DNA of 64,000 nucleotides from Vanilla planifolia (Eukaryota > Streptophyta > Magnoliopsida > Asparagales > Orchidaceae): contig JAIUJO010000497.1 in assembly GCA_023846275.1 (NCBI GenBank), forward strand, positions 477,501-541,500, in the 5' to 3' direction. Under the pieces are notes generated by a model, which saw only the letters and a program-made list of their open reading frames with translations, made no database searches and was not told where the DNA came from. The position numbers and the translations under genes are program-made. The stretch's first letter is position 1. The number at the start of each line of letters is the position of its first letter. Positions 34,801 through 46,770 of this stretch are shown here, one piece after another.

Positions 34801-37299
34801 TAGAGTAGAGAGAGTAGAGTAGAGTATAGTAGAGTAGAGTTTTTTTAGGTTAGGCTAGAGTAGAGAAGAGTGGAGTAGAGTAGAGTAGAGCTAGGTTAGG
34901 TTATGCTAGGCTGGGTTAGGCTAAGCTTATGTCGAGTAGAGTATAATAGAGTATAACAGAGTAGAGCAGGGCAGAGTGAAGCAAAGCAAAGCAGAGTAAA
35001 GCAAAGAAAAAAAAGTGAAGCACAATAGAGTGGAGTAGAGCAGAGCTATGTTATACAAGGCTGGGTTAGTCTAGGCTAGGCTTTTGTAGAGAAGAGTAGA
35101 AAAGAGTAGACTAGAGGAGAGCTAAGTTAGGTTAAGCTATGCTAGGCTTGGTTAGAGTAGGGTAGAGTATAGTAGAGTAGAGTTGAGCTATGTTTGGGTA
35201 GGCTAGGTTTGTGTAGGTTAAGCTGGGCTAGAGTTGAGTAGAGAAGAGCTTTGTTTGGCTAGGCTAGACTAGAGTACAATATAACACAATAGAGTGGAGT
35301 AGAGTTGAGAAGAGCAGATAGGAGCAGAGCATAGTAGAGTAGAGCTAGGTTAAGCTAGGTTAGACTATGCAAAACTAGGTTAAGCTAGCATAGAAGTGGG
35401 TAGAGTAAAGTTGGGTAGAGTGGAGCAGAGTAAGCTAGGTTAGGCTGGAGTAGGTTAGGCTAAGTTACAATAAAATAGAGTAGAGTAGAGTAAAACAGAG
35501 TAGATTAAAGTAGAGTAGAGCTTGGTTAGGCTAGGCTAGAGTATAATAAAATAGAGTACAAAGAGTAGAGAGTAGAGTAGAGCAGAGTAGAGTAGAGCAG
35601 AGTAGAGTAGAGTAGAGCAAATCAAAGAAGAGAAGAGCATAGTAGAGTAGAGCAAAGCAAAGTTGAGTTAGGTTAGGCTAGGCAAGACTAGAGTAGAGTA
35701 GAATAGAGTAGAGTAGAGCTTGGTTAGGCTAGCAATGTTAGAGTAGAGTAGAGTAGATTGGAGTGTAGTAGAGTAGAGCAAAGTAAAGAATAGTAGAGCT
35801 AGGTTAGGCAAGGGAAGGCTTGGCTAGGTTAGGCTAAGCTAAAGTAGAGTAGAGTAGAGTAAAGTATAGAGTAGAGCAGAGAAGAGCTAGGTTAGGCAAG
35901 GTTATGCTAAACTATGCTACAATACAGAAGAGTTGAGTATTGTAGAGCTAAGTAGATTAGAATAGAGTAGACCAGAGCAAGGTAGAGATAAGTTATGCTA
36001 AGCTGAGCTAGGCTTGCCTAGGTTAGAGTAGAGCAGAGTAGAGTAGAGTAGATTTTGGTTATCCTAGGTTTGGCTAGGCTAAGTTAGAGTATAGTAGTAT
36101 TGAGTAGAGTAGATTAGAGTTTAGTAGACTAAAGTAGAGTTGAGTTCGGTTAGAGTAGGCAAGGCTAGAGTAGAGTTGAGTAGAGTAGAGCAAGGTTAGG
36201 CTAGGTTAGGCTTGGCTAGGCTTAATTAGGCTAGAATAGAGTAGAGTAGAATAGAGTATAGCTAAGTCGAGCTGAGCAGAGTAGAACTGAGCATAGTAGA
36301 GTAGAGCAGAGTAAAGGAGGGCAAAGTAGAGTAGAGCAGAGCAAAGCTGACCAGAGTTAGGTTACACTATGCTAGGCTAGGCAAGGTAAATTTAGGCTAG
36401 GCTAGGCCATGGTAGGCTAGAGTAAAGTAAAGATAGCATAGGCTATGCTAGGCTATGTTAGAGTAGAGTAGTGTAGAGTAGAATGGAGTAGAGTAGTATA
36501 AAGTAAAGCAGAGCAGAGCAGAGCAAAAATGAGTAATGTAGAGCAGAGCAGAGCTGAGCAAAATAGAATAGAGTAAAGAAGAGTAGAGTATAATAGAGTA
36601 TAGAAAATCAAAGTAGAGTAGAGCATAACATATCAAAACTAGGATAGGCTAGGCTAAGCATGGCAAGACTTGGCTAGAATTGAGTGAGTAAAGTAGAATA
36701 AAGCATAGTAGAGTAGAGTATAGTAGAGTATAGCATAGTAGAGTAGAGCTTGGTTAGGCTAAGTGAGGTTGGGCTAGATTGGAGAAGAGTAGAGTAGAGT
36801 AGAGTAAATTATAGTAGAGTAGTGCTAGGTTAAGTTGGGCTATACTAGGCTAGGCAAAGAGAGGCTAGGCGAGAGTAGGCTAGACTAGAGTATGGTAGAG
36901 TTCGATAGTCTAGGCTAGGCAAGGCAAGAGCAGAGTAGAGTAGAGTAGAGAAGAGCAGAGTAGAGCTAAGTTAGGTAAGTCTAGGTTAGGCTAGGTTAAG
37001 GTAGAGTAGAGTAGAGTAGAGTAGAGTAGAGCAAAGTAGAGTAGAGTAGAGTAGAGGTAGGCTAGGCTAGGCAAAGCAAGGAGAGGCGAGGCTAGGCAAG
37101 GATAGATAAGGCTAGGCTATGCTAGGCTAGAGTAGGGTAGAGTAGAGAAGAGTAGAATTAACTTAAGTAAAGCTATGCTAGAGCAGAGTAGAGTAGGGTA
37201 GGGTAGAGCAAAGTAAAGAAGAGAAGAGTAGAGTAGAGAAGAGTAAAGCATAGCATAGAAGAGCATAGCAAAGAAGAGATCGCTTAGGCTAGGCTAGGC

Positions 37300-37920
37300 T
37301 TGGTTAGAGTGGAGTAGAATATAATAGAGTAGGGTAAAGTAGAGTAAAGAATAGTAGAGTAGAGCTAGGTTTAGCTGGTCAAGGCTTGGCTAGGGTAGGC
37401 TAGGTTAAGTTAGGCTAAGCTAGAGTAGCATAAAGTAGGGTAGAGTAGAGTAAAGTAGAGTGGACTAGAGTAGAGTATAGTAGAGCAGAGCTTGGTTAGT
37501 CTTGGTTAGTCTAGGCTAGAGTAGAGTAGAGTAGATTGGAGTAGAGTAGATTATAGTAGAGTAGTACAAAGTAAAGTAGGGTAGAGTAAATTAGTGTTGA
37601 GTATAGTAGAGTAGAGCTAGGTTAGGAAAGGCTAGGCTAGGCTAGGGTTGGCTAAGTTAGGGAATGCTAGGCTAGAGTAGAATAGAGCTAGGTTAGGTAA
37701 GACTAAGCAAGAGTATAGTACAGTAGAGTAGAGTAGAGTAGAGTAGAGAAGAGCAGCGCAGGGCATAACAGAGTAGAGTCGAGCAGTGTGGAGCATAGCT
37801 AGGTTATGCTAGGCTAGACAAAGCTAGGCTACAGTAGAGTTAAGTAAAGTAGAGTAGAGTAAAGTATAGTTCAATTAGGTTAGGCTAGGCTAGGCTAGTT
37901 ATAGTAGAGTAAAGTGGAGT
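37300..37920. repeat. Duplicate block B, copy 1
   Basis: This segment shares a long ordered run of variant monomers with 39400-39930: GGTCAAGGCTTGGCTAGGG (37377 versus 39471, offset 2094), GTACAAAGTAAAGTAGGGTA, GGTTAGGAAAGGC, GGGAATGCTAGGCTAGAGTAG, AAGCAAGAGTATAG (37705 versus 39789, offset 2084) and GAGCATAGCTAG (37791 versus 39855, offset 2064). The near-constant offset over about 450 bp supports a true segmental duplication. Confidence 0.85.
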
Positions 37921-38230
37921 AGCGTAGTCTAGAGTAGAGTACAGAAGAGTAAAGTAGAATAGTGCTAGGTTAATCGAGGCTAGGCTAGGCTAAGCTAGCA
38001 TAGGCTAGGATAGGCTAGGCTAGGCTAGGCTCAAGTGGAGTAGAGTATAGTATAGTAGAGTAAAGTAGAGTAGAGCTAGGTTAGGCTAGGCTCCATTAGG
38101 CTAAACTAGGCTAGAGTGGAGTTGAGCAGAGTAGAGCAAAGCAGAGTAGAGTAGAGCAGAGTAGAGTAGAGTAAGGCTAAGCTGAGATGAGTAAAGTAGA
38201 GCTCAATTAAGCTAGGCTAGGTTATTAATT
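37869..38230. repeat. Near-adjacent tandem duplication C, copy 1
   Basis: Distinctive landmarks recur about 445 bp downstream: GTTCAATTAGGTTAGGCT (37869 versus 38314, offset 445), GTTATAGTAGAGTAAAGT, a GGTTAA-CGAGGCTA block, GGCTC-C/G-A with CTAAACTAGGC (38089 versus 38515, offset 426), and GAGATGAGTA followed by AATTA (38178 versus about 38654). It partly overlaps the right end of block B copy 1, so the duplications are nested. Confidence 0.82.
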
Positions 38231-38313
38231 TAGTAGAGTTTAGCTAGGCTAGGCTAGGTTAGGCTAAGCTAGGCTAAAGTACAGTATAGTAAAGTAAAGT
38301 AGAGTATAGTATA

Positions 38314-38710
38314 GTTCAATTAGGTTAGGCTAAGCTAAGATAAGTTATAGTAGAGTAAAGTAGAGTAAAGTAGAGTAGAGTAGCAAAGGGTAAAGTAGAA
38401 TAAAGCAAGGTTAACCGAGGCTATGCTAGGCTAAGCAAGGGTAGGCTAGGCTTGGCTAGAGTAGAGTAGAGTAAAGTAGAGTAAAGTAGAATAAAGTAGA
38501 GTAGAGCTTGGTAAGGCTCGACTAGGCTAGGTGGGGCTAAACTAGGCAAGAGTTGATTAGAGTAAAGTAGACCTAATCAGACTATAATAGAGTGGAGAAG
38601 AGTAGAGTAGAGCTAAGCAGAACAAACTAGAGTAGAGTTGAGAAGAGTAGAGCAGAGATGAGTAGAGTAGAGTAGAGTAGAGCTTAATTATGTTAGGCTA
38701 GGTTTGAGTA
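38314..38710. repeat. Near-adjacent tandem duplication C, copy 2
   Basis: This is the second copy of the roughly 445-bp composite unit beginning at 37869, in direct orientation. The offset drifts between 426 and about 476 bp through small indels in multiples of the monomer. It contains several CTAGG and GTAGA domains, so the unit that duplicated was composite, not a single monomer. Confidence 0.82.
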
Positions 38711-39399
38711 GAGTTGAGTAGAGTAGAGTAGAGTAGAGTAGAATAGAGTAGTGTAGAGTAGTGTAGAGTGGAGTAGAGTGGAGAAGAGTAGAGTTGAGAA
38801 GCATAGAGTAGAGCTAACTTAGGCAAGGCAAGGCTCGGTTAAGTTAGGCTAGGTTAGGCTATGCTAGACTTGTCAAGGCTAGAGTGGAGCAGAATAGAGT
38901 AAAGTAGAGTGGAGTAGAGTTGAGTAAAGTAGAGCTAAGTTAGGTTAGGCTAGGCTATGCTAGACTAGAGAATAATAGTATAGTAGAGTAAAGCAGAGAA
39001 GAGCAGAGCACAACCAAGCAGAGCAAAATAGAGTTGAGTAGAGCTTGGTTAGGCTAAGCTAGGCTGGGCTATGCTATAGTGGAGTAGAGTAAAGCTAGGT
39101 TAGGCTCGGCTATACTAGACTTGGTTGGAGTATAGTGTAGTAGTAGATTAGAGTGGAGTGGAGTAGAGTAGATTAGAGTGGAGTAAAGCTAGGTTAGATA
39201 AGGCTAGGCTAGGCTAACATTGGCTAAGATTGGTTAGGGTAGGCTAGAGTAGAGTAGTGTAGTGTCACATAGTAGAGTATAGCTCAGCTAGACTAGGATA
39301 AGAAAGGTTAGGCAAAAGTATAGAGAGTAGAGTTGAGCAAGACAGGGTAGAGTAGCGCATAGTAGAGTAGAGTAGAGTAAAGAAGAGTAGAGCAGAGTA

Positions 39400-39930
39400 G
39401 ACTAGAGTAGAGCAAAGCTAGGCTAAACCAGAGTAAAGTAGAGTAAAGTTGAGTAGAGCTAGGTTAGGTTGGTCAAGGCTTGGCTAGGGCAGGCTAGGGT
39501 AAGCTAAGCAAAGCTAGAGTAGTGTAAAGCAGGGTAGAGTAGAGTAGAGTGGAGTGGAGTAGAGTAGAGTATAATAGAGTAGAGCTTGGTTATGCTAGGC
39601 TAGGCTAGGCTAGAGTAGAGTAGAGTAGTACAGAGTAAAGTAGGGTAAAGTAGATTAATGTACACTATAGTAGAGTAGGGCTAGGTTAGGAAAGGCATGG
39701 CTGAGCTATGCGAGGTTAGGGTAGGCTCAGTTGGGGAAGGCTAGGCTAGAGTAGAATAGAGTAGAGTAGAGCTAGGTTAGGCAAGTCTAAGCAAGAGTAT
39801 AGTAGAGTAAAGTAGAGCAGAGCAGAGCATAATAGAGCAGAGCCGAGCAAAAGAGAGCATAGCTAGATTAGGCTAGGCTCAGCTAGGATAGGTTAGAGCA
39901 GAGTAGAGTGGAGTAGTGTAGAATAAAGTG
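39400..39930. repeat. Duplicate block B, copy 2
   Basis: This is the partner of 37300-37920 at about 2.06-2.09 kb, in direct orientation. It has diverged by scattered substitutions, for example GGGGAAGGC where copy 1 has GGGAATGC, while keeping the order of distinctive monomers. Confidence 0.85.
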
Positions 39931-42900
39931 GAGGGGAAAATAGAGTAGAGCATAATTAAGCAGAGCAGAGTAGGGTAGAGTAAAGTAGAGCGAAATAGAG
40001 AAAAACTTAACAAGAAAAGGAGAGTGGAGTTAGGTTACACGAAGCTAGGTTAGGTTAGGCTAGGTTGTAGTAGAGTAGAGTATAGTAGCATATAGTAGAA
40101 TAGGGTAGAGTAGAGAGGTGTAGGATATAGTATAATAGAGTAGAGTGCAGTACAGTGCAGTATAGTAGAGTAGAGTAGAGTAGAGCTAGGTTAGGCTCGA
40201 CTAGGGTAAGCTAGGCTAACTTGGTAAGAGTAGAGTAGAGTAGAGTACAGTAGAGTAGAGTAAACTAGAGTAAAGAAGAGCTTTGTTAGGGTAAAGTAGT
40301 CTAGAATAGAGTAGAATAGAGAAAAATAAAGTAGGTTAGAGTAGAGTAGAGAAGAGAAGAGCAAAGCAGAGTAGGGCAGAGTAGAGTAGACTAGAGTAGA
40401 GTAGAGATGAATAAAGCAGAGCAGAGTAGAGAAGAGTAGAGTTAAATTTGGCTTAGCTAGGCTAGGCTAGGCTAGAGTAGAGTAGAGTAGATTAGAGTAG
40501 AGTTGAGGAGAGTAGATTAGAGTAGAGTTGAATAGAGTTAAGTAGAGTAGAGCATGGTATAGTAGAGAAGAGTAGAGTAGAGTAAAGCTAGGCTAGGCTT
40601 GGTTTTGTTAGGTTAGAGTAGAGTAGGGAAGAGTAGTGTTGAGTAGAGTAGAGTATAATAGAGTATAGTATCGTATAATAAAGTAGAGCAAGGTTAGGCT
40701 AGGCAAGGCTAGAGTATAGTAGAGCAGAGTAGAGTAAAATAGAGCAAAGTAGAGCAGAGAAGAGTAGAGTAGAGTAAAGTGGGGTAGAGCTAGGTTTGAC
40801 TAAGCTAAGCTAGGCTAAGCTAGATAAGAGCAGAATAGAGTAGAGTATATTAGAGTAGAGAAGAGTAGAGCAAGGTTAGACTATACTAGGCAAGAGTAGA
40901 CTAGAGTAGAATAGAGTAGAGCTAGATTAGGCTAGGCTAAACTATATTAAACGAGGCTAAAGAAGAGTACAGTAGAGTAGAGTATAATAGAGTAGAGTAG
41001 AGAATAGTAGAGTAGAGTAGAGTCAAGCAAGTAGATTAGAGTTGAGCTGAGCAGAGCTGAGAAGAGCAGAGTAGAGCAGAGCAAAGCTAGGTTATGCTAG
41101 GATAAGCTATGCTAGGTTAGAGTAGAGCAGAGTAGTGTAGAGTAGAGTAGAGTAAAGTAGATTAGAGTAGAGCTAGGTTGGGCTAGGCTAAGTTTGAGTC
41201 GAATAGAGTAGAGTAGAGTAGAGTATAGTAGAGTAGAGCAAAGTAATATAGATGAGAGTAGAGTAGAGGAGAGTAGAGGTGAGCAGACAAGAGCAGAGCA
41301 GAGGAGATCAGAGTACAGTAGAGTGGAGTAGAGCAGAATAGAGTAAAGAAAAACTAGATTAGGCTAAGATAGGCCTGGCTAGGTGAGGCTAGAGCAATGT
41401 AGAGCTAAGTCAGGCTAGGCTAGTTTAAAGTAGAGTAGAGTAGAGTAAATTAGTGTAGAGTAAATAAGAGTAGGGTAGAGTAGAATAATGTAGAGCTAGG
41501 TTAGGCTAAGCTAGGCTAGAGTAGAGTAGAGCTAAGTTAGGCTAGGCTTGGCTAACCTAGGTTAGAGTAGGGTATAGTAGACTAGAATAGAGTAGAGTGG
41601 TGTGGAGAAGAGTAAAGTAGAGTAGAGTAGAGTTTAGTGGAGTAGAGTAGAGCTAGGTTAGGTTGGGCTAAGTAAGGCTAAGCTAGGCCAGAATAGAGTA
41701 GAGTTGAAAGCAGTATAGTAGAGTTATGTTAGGCTAGGCTAAGCTAGGCTAGGCTAGAGTAGAGTAGAGTATAGTAGAGTTAGGTTAGGCAAGGCTAGGC
41801 TAGGCTAAGCAAGGCTAGAGTAGAGTAGAGCAGAGTAGAGTAGAGCAATGAAGGGTAGAGCAGAGAAGAACAAAGTAGAGCTAAGTTAGCCTAGGCCTTG
41901 TTAGGTTAGGCTATGTTAGAGTAGAGTAGAGTAGAGTAGAGTAGAGTAGGGTAGAGTAGAGTAGTGTAGAGTATAGCTAGGTTGGGTTAAGCTAAATTAG
42001 GCAAGGTTAGGCTAGGTAGGGTAAGCTAGGCTACGCTATACAAGGCTAGAGTAGAGTAGAGTAGAATAGAGCTAAGTCAGGCTTGGCTAGAGTATAAAGC
42101 AGAGTAGAGTAGAGTAGAGTAAAGTAGAGTAGAGAAGAGTATAGTAAAGCAAAGTAGAGCAAAGCAGAGTATAGCATAGTAGAGCTGAGCATAACAAAGT
42201 AGAGCTAGTGTAGGCTAGACTAAGCTAGGCAAGGCTAAGCACGAGTAGAGTATAGAAGTATAGAGTAGACTATAGTGTAGTTTAGTTAGGTTAGGTTAGA
42301 ATGGAGTAGAGTAGAGTAGAGCAGAGCAGAGTAGAGTAGAGTATAGTAATGTAGGGTAGAGTAGAGCTAAGTTAGGCTAGGGATGGACAAGCTAGGGTAG
42401 GCTATGGCATTCTAGGCTAGTCTAGTGTAGAGTAGAGTATAATAGAATAGAGTAGAGTAGAGCATGGCTAGGCTAGGGTAAGCTTGTAAAGGCTAGAGTA
42501 GAGTAGAGTAATGTAAGGTAGAGTAAAGTAGAGTAGACTAGAGTAGTACAAAGTAATGTAGAGTAGATTGGAGAAGAGTTGAGTAGGGTAGAGTAGAGTA
42601 TAGTAAAATAAATGAGAGGAGAGGAGAATTAAGTAGAGTATAGCAAAGCAGAGTAGAAGAGTAGAGTATTGTAGACTATATCAAAGTAGAGTAGAGTAGA
42701 GCAAAGAAGTGTAGAGCAAAGCATAGTAGAGCAGAGCAGAGTAGTGTAAAGCAAAGTAGAGCAGAGCAGAGTAGCATAAAGCTGAGCTATAAGAGTCTAG
42801 GCTTGGCTTGGATAGGAAAGGGTTGGCTTGGTAAGGCAAGACTAGGCAAGGCTAGAGTAAAGTAGAGTAATGTTGAGTAGTATAGAGCATAGTAGAGCTT

Positions 42901-45900
42901 GGTTAAGTTAGGTTAGGATAGGCTAGGGTAGGCTAGGTAAGGCTAAAGTAGGCTAGGCAAGAGTAGTTTAGAGTAGAGTAGAGTGTAGTAGAGTATAGTA
43001 GAGTATGGCAGAGTTGCGCTACGTTAGGCATGGCTAGGTGATGGTTGGGTAGGCTATGTTGTTATAGTAGAGTATTGTAGATTTGTTCTAGGTTAGACTT
43101 GGCTTGCCTATACTAGGATAATCTATGTTAGGCTTGGCTATGCTAGGGTAGACTAGAGTAGGGTACAACATAGTAGAGCTTGGGTAGGCTAGGCTACCCT
43201 AGAGTAGAGTAGAGTAGGGTAGAGTAAAGAAGAGTAGAGTTGAGCAGAGTAGAGCAGAGTAGAGTAGAGCAGAGTAGTACAAAATAGTATAAAGCAGAGT
43301 AAAGTAGAGAGAGTATAGTAGAGTAAATATAGTTTAGGCTAAGTAGGGCTAGGCTTGGCTAGGTTTGAGTAGAATAGAGTAGATTAAAGAAAAGTAGAGT
43401 AGATTAGGGTAGAATAAAGTAGGGTAGAGTAGAGTAGTGTAGAGTAGAGTATAATACAATGGAGAGTAGAGTAGAGCAAGGTTAGGTTAGGCTAGGTAAG
43501 GCAAAGCTAGAGTAGAGTGGAGTAGAGTAAAGTAGATTAGAGTAGAGTAGAGCTAGGCTAGGTTAGGCTAGGCTAAGTTAAGCAAGAGTAGAAAAGAGTA
43601 GAAAGGAATAGAGTAGATTAGAGTAGAATAGAATAGAGCAGAATAATATAGAGTAGAGTAGAGCAGAGTAGAGTAGAGCAGAGCAGAGCAGAGTTAGGTT
43701 AAGTTAGGCTAGGCTAGGCTAGATAAGAGTAGAATAGAGTATAATTAAGTAGAGTAGAGCTAGGTTAAGCTAGGCTAGGCTAGGCAAGGTTAGAGTAGAG
43801 TAAAGTGGTGTAGAGTAGAGTATAGTAGAGTACAACAAGGTTAGGCTAGGCTAGGCAAGTTTAGGTTAGGGTCAGCTAGGTTAGGCCAGGCTAGGCTAGA
43901 GTAGAGTAGAGTAGAGTAGAGATGAGTAGAGTAGAGCAAGGTTATGCTAGGCTAGGCTAAGCTAGGATAGAGTAAAGTAGGACAGAGTAGAGCAGAGTGG
44001 AGAAGAGCAAAGTCAAGTAGAGCAGAGCAGAGCAGATCAGAATAGAGCAAAGTAGAATAGAGCAGAGTAGTGTAGAGTAGAGCAGAGTAGAGATGAGTAG
44101 AGTAGAGTAGAGCATAGTAGAGTCGAGAAGAGAAGAGTAGAGTTGAGTAAGGTTAGGCTAAGCAAGGCTAGTTTAGAGTAGAGTAGAGTTAGGTTAGGCT
44201 AGGCTAGGTTAGAATGGAGTAGAGTAGAGTAGAGTAAAGTAGAGAAGAGCAGAGTAGAGTGGAGTAGAGTAGAGTAAGGGTAGGTTAGGCTAGGCTAGGT
44301 TATGGTAGGCAAGGCTAAGATAGGCTAGGTTAGGCTAGAGTAGAGTATAATAGAGTAGTGTAAAGTAGATTAGAGCAAGGTTAGGCTAGGCTAAGTTGGA
44401 GTATCATGGTGTAGAGTAGAGCAAACTAGAGCAAAGCAGAGCATAGAAGAGTACAAAATAATAGAGTAGAGCATAGTAGAGTAGTGCAAAGAAAAGTAGA
44501 GTGAAGAAGAGCTAAGTTAGGCTAGGCTAGGCTAGGCGAGGCCAGGCTATACTAGGTTAGGCTAGGGTAGGCTAGGCTAGAGTAGAGGAGAGCAGATTAA
44601 AGCAAGGTTAGGCAAGGCTAGGCTAGGCTAAGTTAGTATAGAGTAGGGTAGAGTACCATAGAGAAAAGTCTTGCAGAGTAGAGTAGAGCAAAGTGGAGTA
44701 GAGTATAGTATTATTGAAAAGAGTAGAGTAGAGCTAAGTTAGGTTAGACTAGGCTTTGTTTGGCTAAGCTAAGGTAGGCTAGGCTAGGCTAGAGCCAAGT
44801 AGAGTACAGTTGAGTAGAGTAGAATGGAGTAAAGTAGTTTTGAGTAGAGTAGAAGATAGTAGAGTAGAGGTTAATTCGGCTTGGCTAGGTTAGGCTAGAC
44901 TAGAGTAGAGTAGAGTTGAGTAGAGCAGAGTTGAGCAAAGCAAAAAAGAGCTGAGCTGAGCTAAGTAGAGAAGAGGAGTAAAGTAGAACAGAGTAGAGCA
45001 AAATAGAGAGGAGGAGAGTATAATAGAGCAAACCAGAGTAGAGTATAGCTTGGTTAGGCAAAGCTAGGCAAAGCTAGGCAAGTTTAGATTAGAATAGAGT
45101 TGAATAAAATAGAGTAGAATAGAGTATAATGTAGTAGAATAGAGGATGATAGAGTAGAGTAGACTATAACATAATATAGTAGGGTAAAGTAGAGCTAGGT
45201 TAGGTTAAGCTAGGTTAGGCAAGGCTAGAGTGGATTAGAGTATGGTAGAGTAGAGCAAGGATAGGTTATGCTAGGCTAGGCTAGGCGAGGCTTCAGTAGA
45301 ATAGAACAGAGTAGAGTAGAGTAGAGTAGAGCAGAGTAGAGCAGAGCAAAGTAGAGTAGAGCTAGGTTAGGCTAGGCTAGAGTATAGTATAATAGAGTAT
45401 AGTATAGTAGACTAGAGTATAGATAGGTTAGGCTAGGCTAGGCTAAGCTAGGCTAGGCTATGTTTGGTTAGGCTAAGCAAGAGTAAGGTATAGTAGAAGA
45501 GAGTAGAGTAGATTAGAGTAGTGTGGAGTAGAGCTAGGTTAAGTTAAGCTAGGCTAGAGTACAATAGAGTGGAGTTGAGTAGAGTAGAGTAAAGCAGAGT
45601 AAAGTAGAGCAAAGCATAGTAGAGTAGAGAAAAGCTAGGCTAGGCAATAGTAGAGTAGAGTAGACTAAAGTAGGGTAGAATAGAGTAAAGAAAAGTAGAG
45701 CTAGGTTAGGTTAGGCTAGAGTGGAGTAGAGCAGAGCAAAGGAGAGTAGAGTAGAGTAGAGTGGAGCAGAATAGAGCTGAGAAGAGTATAGTAGATTAGA
45801 GCATAGTAGAGAAGAGTAAATTAAAGCAAAGAAGAGTGGAGCAAAGTAGAATAAAAAAGAGCAGAAGAAAGTAGAATAGAGCAAAGTAGAGTAGAGCAGA

Positions 45901-46730
45901 GTAGAGCAGAGCAGAGTAGAGTAGAGTAGAGCTAGGTTAGGCTAGGTTTGGCTTGGTTAGCATGAGGTAGAGTAGAGTAGAAGAGAGGAGAGTAGAGTAG
46001 AGTAGAGTAGAGGAGAGGAGAGTAGAGTAGAGTAGAGCTAAGTTTGGCTAAGCTAAGCTAGGCAAGGCTAGGCTAGGCTAGGGTAAGCTAGGATTGGCTA
46101 GGCGAGGCTAGAGTAGTATAGAGTATAGCTAAGTTAGGCTAGGCTATCTTAGGCTAGAGTATAGAGTAGAGTGCAGTAGAGCAGAGTAGAGCACAGTAGA
46201 GCGAAGTAGAAAAGAGAAAGTAGGGTAGAGTAGAGCACAGTAGAGTAGAGCAAAGCAGAATAGAGCTAGCTTATGCTAGGCTAGGCTAGGTTAGACTCAG
46301 TTAGGCTAGGGAAGGCTAGGCTAGAGTATAATAATGTAGAGTAGAGTATAATAGAGCTTGGTTTTGCTAGGTTAGGTAAGGTTAGAATGGAGTACAGTAT
46401 AGTAGAGTAGAGTAGTGTAGAATAGAGTAAAGCTAAGTTAAGCTATGCAAGGCTAGGTTAGCATAGGCTAGGCTAGGCTTGAGAAGAGTAGAGTAGGGTA
46501 GAGTAGATTAGAGTAAAGTAGAGTAGAGTAGAGTAGAGTATAGTAGAGCTAGGTTAGGCTAGGCTTGTCTAGGCTAAGTCAGATTAGAGTAGTGTAGAGT
46601 AAAGTAGAGTAGAGTAAAGCTTAGTAGAGTAGAGTACTATAGAGTATGGTAGAGTAGAGTGTAGTAGGGTAGAATATAGTGGAGTAGAGTAGAGTATAAT
46701 AGAGTAGAGTTAGGTTAGGCCAGGCTAGGT

Positions 46731-46770
46731 TAGGCTAGGCTAGGCTATGGTAGGCTAGGCTAGGCTATGG
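46731..46770. repeat. Perfect 20-bp tandem duplication
   Basis: Two exact copies of a four-monomer unit (three GGC-type monomers ending in TATGG) abut at 46731-46750 and 46751-46770. They are identical while the surrounding array is diverged, so this is a recent slippage event inside a CTAGG domain. Confidence 0.9.
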
